Assembly: GCF_000380105.1 (NCBI RefSeq)
Contig: NZ_KB904448.1
Coordinates: forward strand, 1-64,000
Length of the DNA stretch: 64,000 bases
Reading direction: 5' to 3'
From: Streptococcus orisratti DSM 15617
Lineage (GTDB): Bacteria; Bacillota; Bacilli; Lactobacillales; Streptococcaceae
A model generated the notes under the pieces. That model ran no database searches. It had not been told where the DNA came from and saw only the letters and a program-made list of their open reading frames with translations. The position numbers and the translations under genes were made by a program. Of the stretch, positions 59,568-64,000 are shown piece after piece. Numbering within the stretch: position 1 is the stretch's first letter; every line of letters starts with the position of its first letter.

Positions 59568-60713
59568 TTATCTCGCTCCATCTAATTTTTTCAAAAGCTC
59601 TAACATTATTCGTTTGACCATATTTGATGGTATCCCTTCTCCAATTACTCGCCTAATGAAGCGCTCATTCGCCCAATCAGGTATATTCCAGTCTAGAGGC
59701 AAACTCATTACGATTAGTATTTCATAAATTGTTAGAACTCTTGCATCCGAGTATAAATTGGTTCCTTTTATCAACCTACCTGGGTGTACGCAAGCAAGTG
59801 ATGAGATTACACCATTATTTTGAGTTATTGTACGACCCGCCATATCCCATTTTTGCCGTCTATAATTATTATGGTGTGCTTTTATTCTTTTTCCATCTTT
59901 CTTACATGGATAATATTCTTTATTGTATATTGCTGAAGTACCTGTTGGAGTATGTTGCATCCATTCAACATGCCTTAACGAATGAACAGGAGGATAGTGC
60001 CATTTTGAAACTTTTAATCCTTCTAGTCTTTTCGTTTCAAAATTCGGAAACATTTTCAATGTAATATCCTTTCCTTCTCGAATTTCTGGGTCAAGAGATG
60101 GCAACCCCCCAATCGCTTCTTCTAAAGTGATTTCAGGCAATTCTTCAGGAAATTCCCATTTAATATCTATATCATTCCGAACTAAAATATAAATATTTCT
60201 TTCTCGTAACTGAGGAACACCTTGATACCTAGCTTTTATTAAAGTGTCATCGTTAAATTTATAATCCATCCCTAGTTCCATTTTGATATACTCTGGAATT
60301 AACATAATTTCATCATTGTGCACGATTTTTGTCGTCAATTGTTTTGGTACATTTTCTAATAAAATAAATTCTGGCTTTATTCTCTTAATAACATCTATTG
60401 CATAAAAAATCAACTGATTTCGTTCATCGAATTCTTTCCTCAAACCAGCTTCACTCATACCTTGGCACGGTGGTGTTGCAATAATGAAATTTACTTTATT
60501 TTCAATAGATTGATTTACAATTTCATCGCGTATATTATCATCTGTAATATCACCACAAATCATTTTGGTTTTTGGGTAAAGATGCTCATAAAACTTTGCA
60601 CGTTTTTCATCTATCTCGTTAGCCACTTTGATAGCAACTCCAATGTCTTCGAAATAAGCCTCGGCCACTCCAACATTTGAGAATAAAGACAACCCCCTAA
60701 TTTTTTCCATCAT
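59568..60713 (-). CDS. LlaJI-type cytosine-5 DNA methyltransferase M2
   Basis: A 381-aa m5C methylase. Motif I is LSLFSNVGVAEAYFEDIG (FS-N-G variant), motif IV ATPPCQGMSEAG with catalytic Cys, motif VI LLENVP, motif VIII PQLRERNIYILVR, and the C-terminal motif GEGIPSNMVKRIM. It is paralogous to M1 upstream (shared SNVGVAEAY, PPCQGMS, EGIPxxxVK blocks) but lacks its N-terminal extension. The two presumably methylate opposite strands of an asymmetric target. Starts ATGATGG overlapping the M1 stop. Confidence 0.92.
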   Translation of the reverse strand: MMEKIRGLSLFSNVGVAEAYFEDIGVAIKVANEIDEKRAKFYEHLYPKTKMICGDITDDNIRDEIVNQSIENKVNFIIATPPCQGMSEAGLRKEFDERNQLIFYAIDVIKRIKPEFILLENVPKQLTTKIVHNDEIMLIPEYIKMELGMDYKFNDDTLIKARYQGVPQLRERNIYILVRNDIDIKWEFPEELPEITLEEAIGGLPSLDPEIREGKDITLKMFPNFETKRLEGLKVSKWHYPPVHSLRHVEWMQHTPTGTSAIYNKEYYPCKKDGKRIKAHHNNYRRQKWDMAGRTITQNNGVISSLACVHPGRLIKGTNLYSDARVLTIYEILIVMSLPLDWNIPDWANERFIRRVIGEGIPSNMVKRIMLELLKKLDGAR

Positions 60714-62125
60714 TCCATACCTCTTATACCAGATAAGTTATTAAATACTTTTTTTACGAAAAGTGGAGGAATCCCTTCACCTATTATTCGGCGAACAAAA
60801 GCCTCTGGAGCGTTATCTGGAATATTCCAATTTTCTGGAATTGTCATAATTAACATTATTTCATATAAAGTCAGAGTCCTAGCATCTGAATAAATATTTT
60901 CTCCGTTTTTGGTAGTAATTTTTCTCCCAGGATGAACATTATTTTGAGAGGATATTTTTCTATTATCCATAGTAACTGTATAAGCTGGGCGATCCCAACT
61001 CTGCCGCTTATAGGTATTTCTGTAGCCCTTAACTGCTGTTCCATCAGCTTTTCGAGGATAAAATACCTCATTATCAAATGCAGTTTCCCCTGATGCCGTA
61101 TGTTGCATTACTTCCACTTGCCTAAAAATATGATGTGGTGGCTCATGCCACTTTGAAATTTTTAACGCTTTAGCACGTTTCTCAGAAAAGAACGGAAATA
61201 TTTTATTACGTTCTTCCTCATTTAAATCCTTAATAAAAGGATCTAAATCTGGTAAATGTCCTATAGCATCTCTTAATGTTACCTTCTTGCCATCAGGTGT
61301 AGGAATTTCCCAAATTAAATCAAGATCTATTCTTGTAAGTAATATTATAGCTCTTTCCCTACTTTGAGGGACTCCGAAATCGCTCACATCAATAGATGAA
61401 ATACTAAAGCGATATTTTTCTGATAGTTTTTCTTGTAAAAAATCAATAATTAATTTATTTTCGCCTTCAACAAATATACTCGTTTTAAGAAACATTGGTA
61501 CATTTTCTATAAAAACATATTTCGGATTGATTAACTCTACTGCATCAATAACAGGTAAAATCAACATATTCCGATCATCATCTATCTGCTGCCTTCCAGC
61601 TGTACTCATACCCTGACATGGCGGAGTAGCCATTAAGACATCTACATTTTTGCTTTTAGCTTTTTCTACAAACATATCAAAAACGTCTTGATTAGTTATG
61701 TCTCCGACAATCATTTCAGTCCTTGGATATATTGAAGAATATAGCTTTGCGCGCCTTTCCTCCAATTCATTAGCAACAACAACATCAAATCCTATTTTTT
61801 CTAGATATGCTTCTGCTACACCAATATTAGAGAACATGGAACAAACTTTAATTGGATTTGTAATCTCATTTGTCTGCTCTGTATGGGAATGATAAAATTC
61901 TAAAAACTCAAAATAAAGGCGAATAGATCGTCTTAACTGTGACTTTACAGAAGATGATGCAGAAATATCCGCTATGATTTCATAATAACTATCAATTTTT
62001 AAATTTTGATTTAACCCTAAATATCTATTTACTCTATTTAAACGACATACTATATCTTTCACTACCTTCTGAGAATAACTTTTATTTAATACAAGCCAAT
62101 CCCTGAACTCAAATTCATTAAGCAT
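60710..62125 (-). CDS. LlaJI-type cytosine-5 DNA methyltransferase M1 with N-terminal extension
   Basis: A 471-aa methylase (ATG 62125 after GAAAGGTAGATC). Residues 1-95 are a helical extension (DWLVLNKSYSQKVVKDIVCRLNRVNRYL, SSVKSQLRRSIRLYFEFLEFY) reminiscent of a core-binding/SAM-like DNA-binding fold, absent from M2. The catalytic part has CSMFSNIGVAEAY, ATPPCQGMSTAGR, IENVPMF, PQSRERAIILL and GEGIPPLFVKKV. It leads the operon, as in LlaJI, where M1 also represses the promoter by methylating it. A strong promoter precedes it at 62149-62177. Confidence 0.9.
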   Translation of the reverse strand: MLNEFEFRDWLVLNKSYSQKVVKDIVCRLNRVNRYLGLNQNLKIDSYYEIIADISASSSVKSQLRRSIRLYFEFLEFYHSHTEQTNEITNPIKVCSMFSNIGVAEAYLEKIGFDVVVANELEERRAKLYSSIYPRTEMIVGDITNQDVFDMFVEKAKSKNVDVLMATPPCQGMSTAGRQQIDDDRNMLILPVIDAVELINPKYVFIENVPMFLKTSIFVEGENKLIIDFLQEKLSEKYRFSISSIDVSDFGVPQSRERAIILLTRIDLDLIWEIPTPDGKKVTLRDAIGHLPDLDPFIKDLNEEERNKIFPFFSEKRAKALKISKWHEPPHHIFRQVEVMQHTASGETAFDNEVFYPRKADGTAVKGYRNTYKRQSWDRPAYTVTMDNRKISSQNNVHPGRKITTKNGENIYSDARTLTLYEIMLIMTIPENWNIPDNAPEAFVRRIIGEGIPPLFVKKVFNNLSGIRGME

Positions 62126-62148
62126 ATGATCTACCTTTCTAAAGTACA

Positions 62149-62177
62149 ATCATACCACAAACCCAAAAAGGCGTCAA
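62149..62177 (-). promoter_or_regulatory. Promoter of the LlaJI-like operon, with GACGC in the -35 region
   Basis: Minus strand TTGACG (62172-62177), 17 bp, TATGAT (62149-62154). The -35 is part of TTGACGCC, so a GACGC/GCGTC pentamer lies at 62171-62175. GACGC is the recognition sequence I recall for LlaJI, whose operon is repressed by operator methylation. Confidence 0.75.
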
Positions 62178-62233
62178 TTTTTATTCTTTTTTGGGAATTA
62201 AAAATTTTAGATACGAACGAAATTATTCTATTC

Positions 62234-62283
62234 TTGAAAAATTTATCTTTTTTTTATATAATTGTTGCATAATAAAGCAACAA
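62234..62283 (+). promoter_or_regulatory. Promoter and operator of SOS operon B
   Basis: TTGAAA (62234-62239), 17 bp, TATAAT (62257-62262). The -10 shares its final T with TTGTTGC (62262-62268), the left arm of a dyad completed by GCAACAA (62277-62283); a third half-site GCAAC lies just before the ATG. It is analogous to copy A at 7101-7150 but with different arms and spacing. Confidence 0.75.
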
Positions 62284-62295
62284 AGGTAGAGCAAC

Positions 62296-62985
62296 ATGTT
62301 TTCGGGAATTCGTCTCAAAGAAAAAAGAATTGAAAAAAATTTAAATCAGTCTGAAATTGCCAATAAATTGGATATCAATAGAGCTTCTTATAGTAAGTGG
62401 GAATCAGGTAAATCTATCCCAAATCAGAAAAACCTCACAGCTCTCGCCAAAATCCTAGATGTTCCAGTCACTTATTTTGAATCTGAATACAATATCGTCA
62501 ATAACTATCTTCAGTTATCTCCTAACAACCAAGTAAAGGCAGAGGAGTATGTGGAGGAGCTTCTACTTTCACAACAAACCTCAAACGTCACTCCACTCTT
62601 CTCAGTACAAGTTCTATCAGATGTTCAACTATCTGCTGGTCTCGGAGAAGGATTCTTTGACGAGTTTGAAACTGAAACTGTCTACTCCGATGAGGAACAA
62701 TACGGTTACGACTTTGCAGCTTGGATTGAGGGAGATTCTATGGAGCCTGTTTATAAGAGTGGTGAAGTCGCGCTTATTCGCTCGAACGGATTCGATTATG
62801 ATGGAGCTGTCTATGCATTATCATGGAATGACTCAGTTTATATCAAAAAACTCTACCGCGAAGAATATGGGTTCAGAATGGTTTCCCTGAATAAGGACTA
62901 TCCTGAAAAGTTCATCCCTTATGAAGATGAGCCGAGAATTGTTGGTCTAGTTGTTGGACACTTTATGCCTGTCGAGGGAGTGTAG
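62296..62985 (+). CDS. HdiR/LexA-like SOS repressor with S24 domain (copy B)
   Basis: A 229-aa paralogue of the 7171-7863 repressor. The HTH (NQSEIANKLDINRASYSKWESGK) differs from copy A at many positions. The cleavage site (LSAGLGE), Ser (GDSMEP), Lys (SVYIKKLYRE) and the C-terminal half are close to identical. It should respond to the same RecA signal but read a different operator. No strong RBS is visible: AAAGGTAGAGC precedes the ATG, 7 nt away, overlapping the third operator half-site. Confidence 0.9.
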   Translation: MFSGIRLKEKRIEKNLNQSEIANKLDINRASYSKWESGKSIPNQKNLTALAKILDVPVTYFESEYNIVNNYLQLSPNNQVKAEEYVEELLLSQQTSNVTPLFSVQVLSDVQLSAGLGEGFFDEFETETVYSDEEQYGYDFAAWIEGDSMEPVYKSGEVALIRSNGFDYDGAVYALSWNDSVYIKKLYREEYGFRMVSLNKDYPEKFIPYEDEPRIVGLVVGHFMPVEGV

Positions 62986-62987
62986 TC

Positions 62988-63215
62988 ATGAAATTAAAAG
63001 ATATTTTAGAACTTGGAACATATGGTTTCAATCCTGATTGTAAAGTTGAAATTTTCAAAATGGACAACTTTGAAGAGCGGCTAGAGAATGAAGGATTCGA
63101 TGAAATTCTTATTCCTCAAAATGATGACGTAACAATCTATCCCTACGCATTTTTGATTGAGGATTCTATTTTGATTGCTATGACCGAGGAGGATGACAAT
63201 ACCAATGTATGTTAA
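62988..63215 (+). CDS. Small acidic protein unique to SOS operon B
   Basis: A 75-aa acidic protein (MKLKDILELGTYGFNPDCKVEIFKMDNFEERLENEGFDE...EDDNTNVC). It begins 2 nt after the repressor stop and overlaps the next small ORF by 23 nt. Copy A has no equivalent, so it was gained or lost in one lineage. No family is recognised; the acidic pI and size would suit a DNA mimic or regulator, but that is speculation. Confidence 0.6.
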   Translation: MKLKDILELGTYGFNPDCKVEIFKMDNFEERLENEGFDEILIPQNDDVTIYPYAFLIEDSILIAMTEEDDNTNVC

Positions 63216-63333
63216 AGAAATGATTTACATCAAAGACGAACGTATTATCTTCACCCCTGACAAATTTGAATACGACATCACGGACTACATCGGTGAGCTT
63301 ATCGAAGAGCTAGAAAAACTCAAAAGAAGATAA
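63193..63333 (+). CDS. Small conserved ORF upstream of umuC (copy B)
   Basis: A 46-aa protein (MTIPMYVKEMIYIKDERIIF..., EYDITDYIGELIEELEKLKRR). GAGGAGG lies a few nt before the ATG. It is homologous in position and pattern to the 35-aa ORF at 7866-7973 of copy A. It ends 4 nt before umuC, so it may couple translation. Function unknown. Confidence 0.65.
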   Translation: MTIPMYVKEMIYIKDERIIFTPDKFEYDITDYIGELIEELEKLKRR

Positions 63334-63337
63334 TCCT

Positions 63338-64000
63338 ATGGGCTATATCGACTATTCTATTGAACCTCAAAGTGACATAGCCTTCCTCGATATGAAGTCC
63401 TTCTACGCTTCTGTAGAATGTGTGGATAGAGGTTTGCATCCACTCTATACATCACTGTGCGTCATGAGCCGTGCAGACAACTCGGCAGGATTGATTCTCG
63501 CTTCTTCTCCAATGTTTAAAAAAGTATTCGGTAAAGCAAATGTAGGTCGTTCCTACGACTTGCCATTTGATATAAACACTCGAAAATTCAGCTACCAGAA
63601 TGCGTGGAAACAAGGTCTTGAGGTATCACCGAAGTATAAATCTTTCATCGAACACTGGGCAAAGCGTACACTCATTGTTCCGCCACGCATGGACAGATAT
63701 ATTGAGAAGAATCTAGAGATTCAGCATATCTTTCAAGATTATGCTGCTCCAGATGACATTCTCCCCTATTCGATCGATGAAGGCTTTATTGACCTTACTA
63801 GCTCACTCTCTTACTTTATTTCTGATAAGTCCATGTCAAGGAAAGATAAGTTAGATAATATTTCGGCTATGATTCAGAGAGATATTTACCGTAAAACAGG
63901 TATTATCTCAACTGTGGGAATGAGCAATTCCAATCCTCTTCTAGCTAAACTAGCTCTAGATAATGAAGCTAAGAAAACTGCTACAATGAGAGCTAACTGG
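63338..64000 (+). CDS. umuC: UmuC-like Y-family DNA polymerase (copy B), 3' end beyond the window
   Basis: 221 codons are visible, starting MGYIDYSIEPQSDIAFLDMKSFYASVE, with catalytic Asp in FLDMKSFYASVE and SIDEGFIDL. It closely parallels the copy A polymerase over its whole visible length (for example NVGRSYDLPFDI, FQDYAAPDDILPYS), with scattered substitutions. It is cut by the window edge at about 47% of expected length. Regulated by the copy B repressor. Confidence 0.92.
   Translation, partial: MGYIDYSIEPQSDIAFLDMKSFYASVECVDRGLHPLYTSLCVMSRADNSAGLILASSPMFKKVFGKANVGRSYDLPFDINTRKFSYQNAWKQGLEVSPKYKSFIEHWAKRTLIVPPRMDRYIEKNLEIQHIFQDYAAPDDILPYSIDEGFIDLTSSLSYFISDKSMSRKDKLDNISAMIQRDIYRKTGIISTVGMSNSNPLLAKLALDNEAKKTATMRANW

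Overview
The window is about 39% GC and reads as Streptococcus accessory DNA, most probably S. suis or a close relative. The reasons are the protein relatedness I recognise (HdiR/UmuC SOS operons, streptococcal siphophage modules, a LlaJI-type restriction system) and the AT-rich, strong AGGAGG-type translation signals. I see no rRNA, tRNA, CRISPR array or housekeeping locus. Essentially everything here is mobile or island DNA.

Layout. (1) 1-6237: a plasmid-like integrated segment, mostly on the minus strand: a truncated large serine recombinase, a TOPRIM/RecA-type primase-helicase, 22-bp iterons, a replication initiator and a tyrosine recombinase-like protein. (2) 7101-10130: SOS operon copy A (HdiR-like repressor, small ORF, UmuC-like polymerase, YolD-like and DUF5960-like proteins). 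(3) 10171-16890: an island of zinc-ribbon/membrane proteins, an XRE regulator with a palindromic operator, a DUF4365 nuclease-like gene with a small partner, an RlmD-type C-terminal piece that looks like an integration-site remnant, a 39-aa amphipathic peptide, and a 578-aa protein with a HEPN-type RNxxxH motif. (4) about 16972-55026: a siphophage prophage of about 38 kb. Reading leftwards it has replication (SNF2 helicase, VRR-NUC, P4/D5-type primase), DNA methylases and MetK, HNH, terminase, a Phd/Doc toxin-antitoxin pair, portal, ClpP-type protease, HK97 capsid, connectors, tail, holin, a two-catalytic-domain lysin and two overlapping serine recombinases. A short rightward early operon holds a Cas4-like DUF2800 protein, a DUF2815 protein and DNA polymerase A. 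The gene content resembles the phi-m46.1/phi10394.4 group as I remember it. (5) 55372-62125: a CGNR-type zinc-finger protein and a complete four-gene LlaJI-like restriction-modification operon (two m5C methylases, McrB-like GTPase, LlaJI-type nuclease). (6) 62234-64000: SOS operon copy B, cut off by the window edge within umuC.

How it works together. Two SOS-responsive repressor/UmuC operons sit on either side of the prophage and defence cargo. The prophage appears coordinated by a repeated composite control element: a GCGGAAAAAT-like box, exactly 10 nt, then a CTTACTTAGTAAG palindrome. It occurs four times, facing the recombinase unit, the primase unit and (twice in tandem) the early rightward unit. 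A second paired promoter/leader precedes two small phage genes, and a seven-unit array with an exact 11-bp period lies beside a phage HTH protein. The prophage is probably defective as written, because its large terminase is split by an apparent one-base deletion. The restriction operon carries a GACGC site inside its -35 region, which suggests self-regulation by methylation as known for LlaJI.
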